This document shows, piece after piece, positions 31,003 through 39,420 of a DNA stretch of 64,000 nt. The notes beneath the pieces are model-generated. The model ran no database searches, was not told the origin of the DNA, and worked only from the letters and a program-made list of their open reading frames with translations. The position numbers and the translations under genes are program-made. Every line of letters starts with the position of its first letter. Position 1 is the first letter of the stretch. The stretch is taken from contig NZ_JOHS01000026.1 of assembly GCF_000725625.1 (NCBI RefSeq), positions 1 through 64,000 of the forward strand, written 5' to 3'. The DNA is from Streptomyces sp. NRRL F-6676. Lineage in GTDB: Bacteria > Actinomycetota > Actinomycetes > Streptomycetales > Streptomycetaceae.

Positions 31003-32430
31003 CTACTCGTCGCCGGGTGTCGGGGTCGACGAGGCTGTGCCGGTGCCGTCCGTGCCCGGTGGTGGGGTGGTGTCGTCGTCCCCGCCGAACCACGCCATGC
31101 CGAGCAGCATCGCGCCCACGAACAGGGCCACGCCCGCGAGCAGCGCCACGATCCGGGTTCGCTGGCCGGCCAGCGCGCCCGCCACGGACGGCTGACGGCC
31201 GCGCCGGCCCCGGTGGGCCGAGGAGGCGGGGCCCGCGGTGGCGGTCGGGAGCTTGTACGTCGTCGGCGGCCCCGTCTCGGCGGAGCCGCCCGCGCCGGAC
31301 GGCGGGCCGGGGTACGCGGGCGCGGCGCCCGGACCGGCGCCGTGCGCCGCCGCGTGCCCTCCGCGCCGGGGTCCGGCCGCGGGCACCGGCGTCCGCGCGC
31401 CCGCGCCCCCCGCCTGCTGCTGCGGGAACGCCCCCGGCTCCGGCCGCCCCGACCGTCCGGGCCGCTCCGTCCGTCCGGGCCGCCCGGGGCCCTCGGAGCG
31501 TCCCGCCCGCTCGGACCGTCCCGCCGCCCGCCGTCCCGACCCCGACGCGCCCGGGGTCCGCGACGCGCCCGGCGTCCGTGACGCCGCGCTCGGGGTCACC
31601 GCCGGGAGTGGTTCCGGGCGGCCCTGCCACGCGCCCCCGCCGAACCACTCCGCGACCTGCCGCGCCGTCGGCCGGTCCTCGGGCCGCTTGGCGAGCAGGC
31701 CGAGCAGGTAGTTCTCGAAGGCGGGCGGCAGGTCGACGCCCAGTTCGCGCGGCGGCACGGGCGGCGTGTCGAGGTGGTGGTGCAGCACGGCGACGGGGCT
31801 CTCGCCCTTGAACGGCGTGCCGCCGGTGAGGAGTTGGTAGAGCACGCAGCCCAGCGAGTAGACGTCGCTGGCCGGACCGGCGGACTGGCCCAGCGCCCGC
31901 TCGGGCGCCAGGTACAGGCTGGTGCCGACGATGTGCCCGGTACGGGTGAGGGCCGCGCCCGGGTCGTCCATGAAGCGGGCGATGCCGAAGTCGGCGATCT
32001 TCGTCGTGCCGTCGGCGTCCACGAGCAGATTGCCGGGCTTGATGTCCCGGTGCACGATCCCCTGGTCGTGCGCGACCGCGAGCCCGGCGGCGGTGTGGGC
32101 CGCGATGCGCGCGACCCGGTCGGCGGGCAGCGGCCCGTTGTCCTTGAGGATCCGGGCCAGGCTGTCGCCCGCGACCAGCTCCATCACCAGGAAGAGGCCG
32201 CCCTCGTACTCCCCGAAGTCCAGGACGCCGACGACGTTCCCGTGGTGCAGCCGGCCGGCGGTCTGGGCCTCCAGCCGGAACCGGGAACTGGCGGTCGGGT
32301 CGGCGTCCTGGCCGAGCATGAGCTTGACCGCCACGTCCCTGCCGAGCGTCTCGTCGGACGCCCGCCAGACCTCGCCCATCGCGCCGCGCCCGAGGGCGGT
32401 GTGCAACCGGTACCGGCCCGCTATCAGCAC
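31003..32430 (-). CDS. PknB-type Ser/Thr protein kinase
   Basis: 475 residues. Kinase domain 6-265: LGRGAMGEVW P-loop, VAVKLML lysine, GIVHRDIKPGNLLVD catalytic loop, KIADFGIARF metal loop, GTSLYLAPERALG. A low-complexity Pro/Gly/Arg linker follows (about 285-425), then a single membrane helix (RIVALLAGVALFVGAMLLG) and a short outside tail without PASTA repeats. GTG at 32430 is the family-typical start (VLIAGRYRL). Probable membrane-bound signalling kinase; ligand unknown. Confidence 0.9.
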   Translation of the reverse strand: MLIAGRYRLHTALGRGAMGEVWRASDETLGRDVAVKLMLGQDADPTASSRFRLEAQTAGRLHHGNVVGVLDFGEYEGGLFLVMELVAGDSLARILKDNGPLPADRVARIAAHTAAGLAVAHDQGIVHRDIKPGNLLVDADGTTKIADFGIARFMDDPGAALTRTGHIVGTSLYLAPERALGQSAGPASDVYSLGCVLYQLLTGGTPFKGESPVAVLHHHLDTPPVPPRELGVDLPPAFENYLLGLLAKRPEDRPTARQVAEWFGGGAWQGRPEPLPAVTPSAASRTPGASRTPGASGSGRRAAGRSERAGRSEGPGRPGRTERPGRSGRPEPGAFPQQQAGGAGARTPVPAAGPRRGGHAAAHGAGPGAAPAYPGPPSGAGGSAETGPPTTYKLPTATAGPASSAHRGRRGRQPSVAGALAGQRTRIVALLAGVALFVGAMLLGMAWFGGDDDTTPPPGTDGTGTASSTPTPGDE

Positions 32431-32668
32431 CTGTGTTCCAACCTCATCCCGTGAGACGCCGTACCGGCGCACGGATGTCCGCGGGGCCGCGCCGAGGGTC
32501 TGGGGGCGCGCCCGCGGACCGACCGTCCGTCGGACGACTCGATCGCCGCCGGCCATGACGCCGCGGGGCCGCGGGACGATGGTGGGGGTGCCGGAGCGGT
32601 CCAACCTTACTGGCCCGGGAGCGCTCCTGGATCATGATCCCGACAGGTGCGGACGGGATCACACGGCC

Positions 32669-34312
32669 TCACTTCCGCGCAGCGCCGCAGACCTTGGCGA
32701 TCCAGGCGATGAAGTCGCCGGGGTCGGTGTTGGCGCCGTGCCCCTGGTCCCAGTAGTAGCGGTGGTCGACGTCGTCGCCGAGGCCGGCGAGCGCGGCGGC
32801 GAGGTTGGCGGAGACCGTCAGCGACGTGTCGGAGTCCTTGGTGCCGAGCCGGATCCACCAGTTCCTGGCCCGCCGCGGGTTGGCCTTCCCCACCAGGAAG
32901 TGCATCGGGTTCATCAACCGCAGCTGCTCGGGGATGTCGGCCGCGAGCCGCTTGGCGGTGGTGCCGCTGGTGTCGTGCTTCAGGCTGTACGACGTGAAGT
33001 GGCGGGCCTCGGTGGTGCCGGCGCCGAACTCGTTGTTCTCGCCCGCGGAGAGGTCGAAGGCGTCGAAGGCGGGGACCGTCTTCTTCCGGGCGCCCACGTG
33101 GGCGAGGAAGCCGGCCCAGGTGAAGGTGGCCCGCTCGCCGTCCCAGGTGAGGAAGGTGCGGGCGGCGAGGTAGTCGGTGCGCGCGGAGCCCGACAGGCTC
33201 TTGAGGTAGTCGGTCGCGGAGGGCTGGAGGTACTGCTTCAGCAGGTAGTCGTCGTAGTTGCGGGCGGTGAGCGGGCCGAAGCCGTCCCTGCCGCGCAGCT
33301 TGAGGCCCGCCTGGTACTCGGCGAACTGGGACCTGAGCCGCTTGGACACCGTCTGGTCGACCTGCTTGCCGGTGCTCAGCTCGTTGTTGCCCCAGTTCCA
33401 CTCGTAGGCGCCGTCCGCGTGCTCCAGGTCGGTGATCGGGCACCAGTCGCCGCTGGCGAAGATCGCGTCGGAGGCGTCGGCGGCGCCGAGTTCCTTCAGG
33501 TGGGCGTCGTAGAGCGGGCTGTCGCCCGAGGCGCCGAGCAACGCGGAGAGGGCACCCCCGGCGCTCACCCCGGAGGAGACGATGCGCGCGGTGTTGCCGG
33601 GGATACGGCCCTCGTTGGCCCGTACGTAGCGGACGGCCGCCTTGAGGTCGACGATGGCGGCGGGGGCGGTGCCGTACCACTCGCCGGCGGAGTTCTTGAG
33701 TGTACGGCCGCGGGCGCCGGGCTCGACGACGACGTACCCCGCGACGAGGGCGAGCTTCGGCAGGCTCACCATCTCGCCGCCGTCGACCATGGCGTTGCCG
33801 CCGGACTGCACCTCCTTCGTGCCGGTCCCGCTGCCGCTCGACGCGGTGGGGGCGGGGCTGCCGCTCGCGCCCCCGGTGGGCATGCCCGTCATGCCGCCGC
33901 CGCCCACGCCGGTCGCGTCCGCCACCGAGGACGGCATGTAGCCGCCGACGGAGTTGGCGAACAGGATCGGTGCGCGGGAGGCGTCGACCTTCTCGCCGTC
34001 GATCTTCACGGGGACGCTGACGTTGAGGCTCTGGTACTTCTCGTCGACCGGCTTCGCGACGTAGGTGAGCGCCTTCCAGAAGTGGTACGTCACCTCGTGG
34101 TCGGCGCCGTCGGCGTCCGTGAGGGTGGCCGTCAGCTCGGTGTAGGCGTCCGGGTCGAAGACCAGGGAGTCCGGGGTGGAACCGGCGGCGGACGAGGACG
34201 CCGCGGTGGTCGACGCCCGGGCGTTCAGGGCGATGCCCCCGACCGCCACGGCGCCGGCCCCCGCTCCGATCCCGAGCACCACCGACCTTCGCTTCACTGC
34301 CCTGTGCTTCAC
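32669..34312 (-). CDS. secreted tannase-like (subtype B) alpha/beta hydrolase
   Basis: 547 residues. The N-terminus KHRAVKRRSVVLGIGAGAGA is a twin-arginine-like signal. LVFDPDAYTELTATL and YVVVEPGARGR are typical of subtype B tannases and related esterases. SSGVSAGGALSALLGASG carries the nucleophile Ser, and YYWDQGHGAN near the C-terminus carries the His. The loop between residues about 130 and 165 is a Gly/Ser/Thr-rich insertion. GGGAGA lies 7 bases before the GTG at 34312. Probably exported folded, acting on an ester substrate outside. Confidence 0.8.
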   Translation of the reverse strand: MKHRAVKRRSVVLGIGAGAGAVAVGGIALNARASTTAASSSAAGSTPDSLVFDPDAYTELTATLTDADGADHEVTYHFWKALTYVAKPVDEKYQSLNVSVPVKIDGEKVDASRAPILFANSVGGYMPSSVADATGVGGGGMTGMPTGGASGSPAPTASSGSGTGTKEVQSGGNAMVDGGEMVSLPKLALVAGYVVVEPGARGRTLKNSAGEWYGTAPAAIVDLKAAVRYVRANEGRIPGNTARIVSSGVSAGGALSALLGASGDSPLYDAHLKELGAADASDAIFASGDWCPITDLEHADGAYEWNWGNNELSTGKQVDQTVSKRLRSQFAEYQAGLKLRGRDGFGPLTARNYDDYLLKQYLQPSATDYLKSLSGSARTDYLAARTFLTWDGERATFTWAGFLAHVGARKKTVPAFDAFDLSAGENNEFGAGTTEARHFTSYSLKHDTSGTTAKRLAADIPEQLRLMNPMHFLVGKANPRRARNWWIRLGTKDSDTSLTVSANLAAALAGLGDDVDHRYYWDQGHGANTDPGDFIAWIAKVCGAARK

Positions 34313-34440
34313 GGTGTGATCTCCCTTCGCGGCACGGCGACACCCTGCGGGGTGTTGCACTCGCGAACGTAGGGAGACGTCACCAAAATCGTCAACAATT
34401 TGGCCGGGCTTCATGGGGAACCCATAGGCGGAGCGAGCGA

Positions 34441-35280
34441 TCAGGAAGCGACCGGGTGCGCGCCCGTACGCCCGCCCGCCGACGCCATGCCCAGCCAGGT
34501 GTGCGGGTTGCCCTCCCAGCACCAGCCGAGCTTCGGGGCCCGCTTGCTGATCCACAGCGCGGGCACGCGGCGGTCGCCGCAGCGGGAGCCGCCGAGCGAG
34601 TAGCACCTGTTCTTGGCGAGTGTCCGCGGGAACTGGGTGAGCAGGGCGATCCCCTCCTCGATGGTGAGCGGGGTGCGGCCCCGCCGCGCGATCTCCGCCA
34701 GCGCGTCGCGCGGGACGGCGCCGCAGAACTCCTCGCCGCGTTCGACGTCGTGCAGGAGATAGGCCCGGCCGTCCGGGAGTCCGGCCTCCGGGGTGGCGAC
34801 GAAGCGGTCCAGGGAGCCGGGCTCGAAGAGGCGGTCGACGAAGCCGGGGAGCCTGCCGCCGGACAGGGTGGTGCGTGCCATCAGCTCGTCGACGGGGACG
34901 AGTCGCCGGGTGACGACCAGCACGAACGGGACGCGTCCGGCCTCCGGTGCGTACGGCGTACCGGCACCCGCGGCCGCCACGGCGGCGGGGCGCAGCGGGG
35001 CGAGCAGCTCGGCGAAACGTTCCGGCGTGTGTCCGGCCGCCGCGGGGTGGCCGAGCGCGGTGAGCCGGGCGAGCTGCCGGTCGAACTCGGCGCCGGGGTC
35101 GCGGGGGGCGGGTTCGGGGTGGGTGGCGGGGGTGTCGGCTGTGGTGGAGGCGGTGGGTGTGGTGGAGGTGGCGGGCGTGGTGGGTGTGGTGGAGGTGGCG
35201 GGCGTGGTGGGTGTGGTGGAGGTGGCGGGCGTGGCGGGCGTGGCGGCGGCTGTCGTGGGTGTGCTGCGGGCCGTGGTCAT
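34441..35280 (-). CDS. DUF5701 family protein with repeat N-terminus
   Basis: 279 residues. The first approximately 60 are Thr/Pro/Ala repeats (TSTTPTTPA, three copies from a 27-bp DNA unit at about 35150-35235). The body (from about 65) is DUF5701: FDRQLARLTALGHPAAAG, VPFVLVVTRRLVPVDELM, RAYLLHDVERGEEFCG, LTIEEGIALLTQFP, SKRAPKLGWCWEGNPHTWLG. Function unknown. The true start may lie after the repeats. A short low-complexity region (35281-35567) separates it from the divergent gene. Confidence 0.75.
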   Translation of the reverse strand: MTTARSTPTTAAATPATPATSTTPTTPATSTTPTTPATSTTPTASTTADTPATHPEPAPRDPGAEFDRQLARLTALGHPAAAGHTPERFAELLAPLRPAAVAAAGAGTPYAPEAGRVPFVLVVTRRLVPVDELMARTTLSGGRLPGFVDRLFEPGSLDRFVATPEAGLPDGRAYLLHDVERGEEFCGAVPRDALAEIARRGRTPLTIEEGIALLTQFPRTLAKNRCYSLGGSRCGDRRVPALWISKRAPKLGWCWEGNPHTWLGMASAGGRTGAHPVAS

Positions 35281-35567
35281 ACGCGGCTGTCGTCTCCCCT
35301 GTCGCTGCTTCTTCTCGCGGTTCCGTGGTTCTCGCGGTTGTCGTTGTTATCGCGGTTGTCGCGGGCTCTCGTGTTTCTCGCGGCGCTCGTGCTTTCTCGC
35401 GGCGCTCGCGTCTTGCGTGGCCCTCGTGGTTCCGCTTGGGGTGGGTTCTCGGTGTCATCGTGCGGAGGCCGCCCGGTGTTTCACCCTCCCCGGGGACCAA
35501 GTGGGCGTCGTGTGCCCGCCGTTGTGTGCGGCGGAGGCGCGCGGGACCGGGATGCGAGGATGGCCGT

Positions 35568-36317
35568 GTGAACGATGAGAGCACGCGTACCCCGGTCCTG
35601 CGCCCGACCCGGGGCGCGGCGCACTTCGCCGTCGGCGCGCTCGCCGTCGCCGGTGCCGCCTGGACGGCCCGTGCCGTCTGGCAGGTCCGGCTCGGTGCCG
35701 CGGGCATGCCGGACTCCGGCCCGCCCGACCAGGGCGGCGGCAGCCACCGCGGGCTGACCTCGCTGGAGGACGGGTACCACCTCGTCAGCGCCGCGTGCGA
35801 CATGGTCACACTGCTGTGCGCGGTCGCGTTCCTCACCTGGCTGTGGGCGGTGCGGGACAACGCGCGCGCCCTCTCGGGCGAGCCACCGCGGTACTCCTGG
35901 GTCTGGGTCTACCTCGGCTGGGTGCTGCCGGTGGCCAACCTGTGGATCCCGCGCGGGATCGTCGCCGACGTCCACCGCCGCAGCGCGCCCGGCGAGCGGC
36001 TGCCGCGCGTGGTGAACTGGTGGTGGGGGCTGTGGCTGACCGGCACCCTGACCGGCACCGGCCTGATGTACACCGTCTCGACGGACAAGGTCATCGAGCG
36101 CGCCTACGACAACCTCGCCCCGCTGCTCGCCGCCGACGCGGCCGTGGTGGGCGCGGCGGTGGCCGGCATCCTGGTCGTACGAGCCCTCACGGCGGCCCAG
36201 CAGCGCCGGATCGACGGCGACGGTGGCGACGGCGGGGCCACCGGGCCGGCCGGAGGCCCCGCCGCCCCGGACGCCGGCCCCCGTGCCGCCACCCCGGCCG
36301 GCGAAACGGCCTCCTAG
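35568..36317 (+). CDS. DUF4328 membrane protein
   Basis: 249 residues. Four membrane helices: about 18-36, 68-92 (MVTLLCAVAFLTWLWAVRDNARAL spans the end), 145-165 and 185-205. The DUF4328 block is YSWVWVYLGWVLPVANLWIPRGIVADV followed by VVNWWWGLWLTG. The tail is Gly/Ala/Pro-rich. GTG at 35568 is behind GAGGA. Function unknown in the family. Confidence 0.85.
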   Translation: MNDESTRTPVLRPTRGAAHFAVGALAVAGAAWTARAVWQVRLGAAGMPDSGPPDQGGGSHRGLTSLEDGYHLVSAACDMVTLLCAVAFLTWLWAVRDNARALSGEPPRYSWVWVYLGWVLPVANLWIPRGIVADVHRRSAPGERLPRVVNWWWGLWLTGTLTGTGLMYTVSTDKVIERAYDNLAPLLAADAAVVGAAVAGILVVRALTAAQQRRIDGDGGDGGATGPAGGPAAPDAGPRAATPAGETAS

Positions 36318-36398
36318 AGCCGGTCGCAACCGGTCGCGGAAGTCCCGCCGGAAACAATCCGGTTGTGCCGCCCGCCGGGGCCGCGATACCCATGCCGG

Positions 36399-36947
36399 GT
36401 GATACGTGGCGCGAAGACGGGCCTGCGAGCCCGGACCGAGGCGGATGTGGCGGTGCTGCACCGGGAGCTGTACGAGGACGTGGTGCACCGCACCCGGGTC
36501 GACGACAGGCCGTGGCAGCCGATCGCGGCGGACTCGGGGCACTCCGTGTTCGCCGTGTCCGAGCCGTCCGAGAGCGCGGCGCCGTTCTCGGTGGTGGAGC
36601 TCGCCTCGGACGAACTGGCCGGCTCCGCCGCGGTGTGGGGCATCGACACCCACAACCGGTCGGCCCACCTCGGCATGTCCCTGCGCCCCGCCTTCCGCGG
36701 CCGGGGGCTCGGCACCGACCTCGTCCGCGCGCTGTGCGAGTACGGCTTCGCGGCGCGCGGGCTGCGACGGCTCCAGGTGGAGACGCTGGCGGGCAACGCC
36801 CCGATGATCGGGGCGGCACGCTCCGCCGGGTTCACCGTCGAGGGCACGCTGCGGCGTGCGGCGTGGGTGTACGGGGGCTTCGCCGACGTGGTCGTCCTCG
36901 GGCTGCTCGCCGAGGAGTGGGCCGACGCCGACGGCAAGGCGCCCTGA
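36399..36947 (+). CDS. GNAT-family N-acetyltransferase (RimJ/RimL-like)
   Basis: 182 residues. GLRARTEADVAVLHREL start, GSAAVWGIDTHNRSAHLGMSL core, acetyl-CoA loop PAFRGRGLGTDLVRALCEYGF, then RLQVETLAGNAPMIGAARSAGFTVEG split over two strands, the typical RimJ/RimL layout. Acetylates an amine on a protein or small molecule; substrate unknown. GTG at 36399. Confidence 0.88.
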   Translation: MIRGAKTGLRARTEADVAVLHRELYEDVVHRTRVDDRPWQPIAADSGHSVFAVSEPSESAAPFSVVELASDELAGSAAVWGIDTHNRSAHLGMSLRPAFRGRGLGTDLVRALCEYGFAARGLRRLQVETLAGNAPMIGAARSAGFTVEGTLRRAAWVYGGFADVVVLGLLAEEWADADGKAP

Positions 36948-37020
36948 ACACACGCCCCAGGCACCCTGAACACACACCCCGGGTGCCCTGAACACAGGCC
37001 CCGGGCGCCCCAAACGCACC
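36941..37020. repeat. approximately 22-bp tandem repeat after the GNAT gene
   Basis: Three to four units of the form GCGCCCTGAACACACGCCCC, with slight change in each (CACACGCCCCAG, CACACACCCCGGG, CACAGGCCCCGGG). The first unit includes the GNAT stop codon, so the array grew from the gene end. Confidence 0.8.
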
Positions 37021-37135
37021 CGCACTCGCCTTTGCCCTCTCTTTACAACCCGGCGCCGGGGTGCGTCGTCTCTCCGCTCGATTCGTGAAACAGCCCGTCC
37101 GGTCTCCCGGACGGGACGACGGAAGAGAGCGATCG

Positions 37136-37489
37136 ATGCGCCGAACTGTTCTGAGTGTCATGGCACTTGCCTGCACCGCCGTACTGGCCGGCACCGTGCA
37201 GCCCGCGTTCGCCGACGACAACCCGACCCCGCGACCCAGCAAGGCCGCCACCGTCGCCCCGGCCGAGCGGGGCGGGAAGGACGCCGCCAAGACGGGGCCG
37301 ACCGACGCCCCGAACGCCCAGGTCGCCGTCAAGCCGCGGGGCGCCGCCGACACCGGGGTGGCCGACGACTCGGCGTCCTCCGGGTCGTCGAACCAGAACG
37401 CGCTGGTCGGCGGCGGCGCCGCCGCGCTCCTCGCCGCGGGCGGCGCGACCTTCCTCGTCGTGCGGCGCCGCCGGGCGACCGGGGCATGA
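37136..37489 (+). CDS. sortase-associated secreted wall protein
   Basis: 117 residues: Sec signal RRTVLSVMALACTAVLAG ending near PAFADD, a short Pro/Thr/Lys linker, a GAADTGV motif (about 82-88) in the place of the LAxTG-type sorting signal, then a hydrophobic helix (ALLAAGGATFLVV) and RRRR tail. Length and order are typical of small substrates encoded just before class F sortases. Stop overlaps the sortase start by 4 bases. Confidence 0.75.
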   Translation: MRRTVLSVMALACTAVLAGTVQPAFADDNPTPRPSKAATVAPAERGGKDAAKTGPTDAPNAQVAVKPRGAADTGVADDSASSGSSNQNALVGGGAAALLAAGGATFLVVRRRRATGA

Positions 37490-38133
37490 CCACCGCGCTC
37501 TCCCGGCGCGCCTTCGCCACCGCGGCCGCGGCCCTGCTGCTCGCGGGCTGCGGCGGCGGTGGCGAAGGGGTGCGCGGCGAAGGGGCGTCCGGCACGGCCC
37601 GGGGGGCGGCGGCGGGCGGCGAGAGCTCCGCCGGCCGCGACGCCGGCTCCCCGAGCCCGACCAACGCCGCGCGCCCGTCGGCGCGTTCGGCCCCCGTACG
37701 GCTGCGGATCCCGCGCATCGGCGTCGACACCCCCGTCATCCGGCTGGGCCTCGAGGCGGACGGCACCGTCGAGGTGCCGCCCATCACGGCGCACGACCGG
37801 GCGGGCTGGTACGACAAGTCGCCGACCCCGGGGGAGACCGGACCGTCCGTCCTCCTCGGCCACGTCACCGTCGGCCGGTACGGCGACGGCGTCTTCCGCC
37901 ACCTGTCGGAACTGCGCCGGGGCGACCGGATCACGGCGGGGCTGAGGAACGGCACGACGGCCGCGTTCACGGTGACCCGGGTACGGACCGTCGACAAGGC
38001 GAACTTCCCGACGGACGAGGTGTACGGCGACGTCGACCGGCCGGAGCTGCGGCTCATCACGTGCGGCGGTCCGCGCTCCGGCGACGGCTACCGCGACAAC
38101 GTGCTCGTCTTCGCGGCCCTCGACGGAGGCTGA
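37486..38133 (+). CDS. class F sortase, membrane-anchored
   Basis: 215 residues: twin-arginine or lipoprotein-like N-terminus (LSRRAFATAAAALLLAGCGGG), a low-complexity linker, then a sortase core RLRIPRIGVDTPVIRLGLEADG, with catalytic His in LLGHVTVG, Cys in LRLITCGGP, and Arg in GYRDNVLVFAAL. Joins the preceding protein to the peptidoglycan cross-bridge or polymerises it. Overlapping genes indicate one transcript. Confidence 0.88.
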   Translation: MTTALSRRAFATAAAALLLAGCGGGGEGVRGEGASGTARGAAAGGESSAGRDAGSPSPTNAARPSARSAPVRLRIPRIGVDTPVIRLGLEADGTVEVPPITAHDRAGWYDKSPTPGETGPSVLLGHVTVGRYGDGVFRHLSELRRGDRITAGLRNGTTAAFTVTRVRTVDKANFPTDEVYGDVDRPELRLITCGGPRSGDGYRDNVLVFAALDGG

Positions 38134-38222
38134 GCCGAGCCCTCCCGGATGCCGGGCGCCCGGGCAACTCCCGCCGGGCGCCCGGCATCCTCCCCCACGT
38201 GCCCCCACGACCCTGGAGAGCG

Positions 38223-38714
38223 TTGAAACGGTCCCGTGAGAGGGCGGCGTCCGAACTGTTCGCCGCCCTCTACCCGCGCCTGGCCGGCTGGTGCCGCCGT
38301 CTCGTCGACGACGACGGGACGGCGCACGAGATCGCCTCCGAGGCGTTCACCCGGCTCTGGGCCCGCTGGACGTCCGTGGACGAGCCGCGCGGCTTCCTCT
38401 ACGTCACCGCGGCCAACCTCGTCCGCGACCACTGGCGCAAACTGGAACGCGAGCGCCGCGCCGTGCGCCGGGTCACCACGGAGGCCGCGCTGCGCCCGCA
38501 CGCCGAGCAGGACGACCCGTCGGTGCGGCTGCTCGTGCAGGCGCTGCCGGAACGGCTGCGGGTGCCGATCCTGCTGCACTACTACGCTGACATGCCGATC
38601 CGGGAGGTGTCCGCGCTGACCGGGCGCAAGGAAGGAACCGTCAAGGCCGACCTCCACGCGGCCCGCGAACTGCTCCGCGTCCATCTGAGGAGAAGCCTTG
38701 ACCACACGCTTTGA
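38223..38714 (+). CDS. ECF-type RNA polymerase sigma factor
   Basis: 163 residues. Region 2: LFAALYPRLAGWCRRLV, AHEIASEAFTRLW, VTAANLVRDHWRK. Region 4: LPERLRVPILLHYYADMPIREVSALTGRKEGTVKADLHAARE split at the turn, with a normal HTH. TTG at 38223 behind GGAGA is the best start. Followed by an overlapping gene for a membrane protein, the usual sigma/anti-sigma layout, and preceded by the sortase pair, which it may control. Confidence 0.85.
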   Translation: MKRSRERAASELFAALYPRLAGWCRRLVDDDGTAHEIASEAFTRLWARWTSVDEPRGFLYVTAANLVRDHWRKLERERRAVRRVTTEAALRPHAEQDDPSVRLLVQALPERLRVPILLHYYADMPIREVSALTGRKEGTVKADLHAARELLRVHLRRSLDHTL

Positions 38715-39357
38715 CGACGCCCCCGACGGTCCCGACGGCGTCCACGGGGGCGGCGCGGCGGGCGGCACGGGCGGTTCCGGTGGGCCGGACGACGTGTTCG
38801 AGATGAACCGGGCGGGGGCGGGCGCGGACGAGGACCCGCTCGCGGTGATCCTCCGGCCCTTCTCCGACCGGGCCGACCTGCTCGGCCCGCCGCCCGGCCG
38901 TTACGAGGCGATCCGCCGCACCGCGGCCCGCCGGCGGCTGCTGCGCGCGGCGATCGGTGCGGCGCTGACCTGCGCGGTCGCCGTCCTCGTCGCCCTGCCG
39001 CTGCGACTCGGGGCGGCCGAGGGGCCCGCGTCCCCGACGGTGCCGCTCGCCCCGCCGCCCGCGAGCGGCGGATCCACGGCCACGACCGGACCCCGACCGA
39101 CCGAGAGGCCGACGACGTCCGGCACCGGCACCCCCGGCGGGCAGAACGCCTCCGCCGCCGATCCGTCGGCGAGCGCTCTCGTGCCGGGGGAGTCGGAGTC
39201 GGGGCTCCCGGAGCCGTCGGCGCGGACCGGGACCTCGAAGCGGTCCACGGCGAAGGAACGCTCGGCGGAGGCCGAGCGGTCCAAGGCGCCGGACTCGTCA
39301 CGGAACCCCTCCGGCGCGCTGCCGAGCATGGCGGCCACGGACCCCGCCACCCGCTGA
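38698..39357 (+). CDS. single-pass membrane protein, probable anti-sigma partner
   Basis: 219 residues: an acidic Gly-rich cytosolic N-terminus with DPLAVILRPFSDRADLLGPP and PGRYEAIRRTAARRR, one membrane helix (about 81-100, AAIGAALTCAVAVLVALPL), and a Ser/Thr/Pro/Lys-rich outside tail. It overlaps the sigma gene by 17 bases (TTG start). No zinc-binding anti-sigma motif is visible, so the role as anti-sigma factor rests on position and topology. Confidence 0.65.
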   Translation: MTTRFDDAPDGPDGVHGGGAAGGTGGSGGPDDVFEMNRAGAGADEDPLAVILRPFSDRADLLGPPPGRYEAIRRTAARRRLLRAAIGAALTCAVAVLVALPLRLGAAEGPASPTVPLAPPPASGGSTATTGPRPTERPTTSGTGTPGGQNASAADPSASALVPGESESGLPEPSARTGTSKRSTAKERSAEAERSKAPDSSRNPSGALPSMAATDPATR

Positions 39358-39420
39358 ACCGGGACCGCCCGCACCGGCCGACATGTCACATCACGTCAGA
39401 TCACGTCAGCCCGATCCAGA

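Noticed and set aside
32669..35860. very long minus-strand frame of over 1000 codons covering the tannase and DUF5701 genes
   Set aside because: High G+C leaves shadow frames open. The two real genes have separate starts with ribosome sites, and the extra region reads as His/Arg/Thr-rich shadow of repeats.
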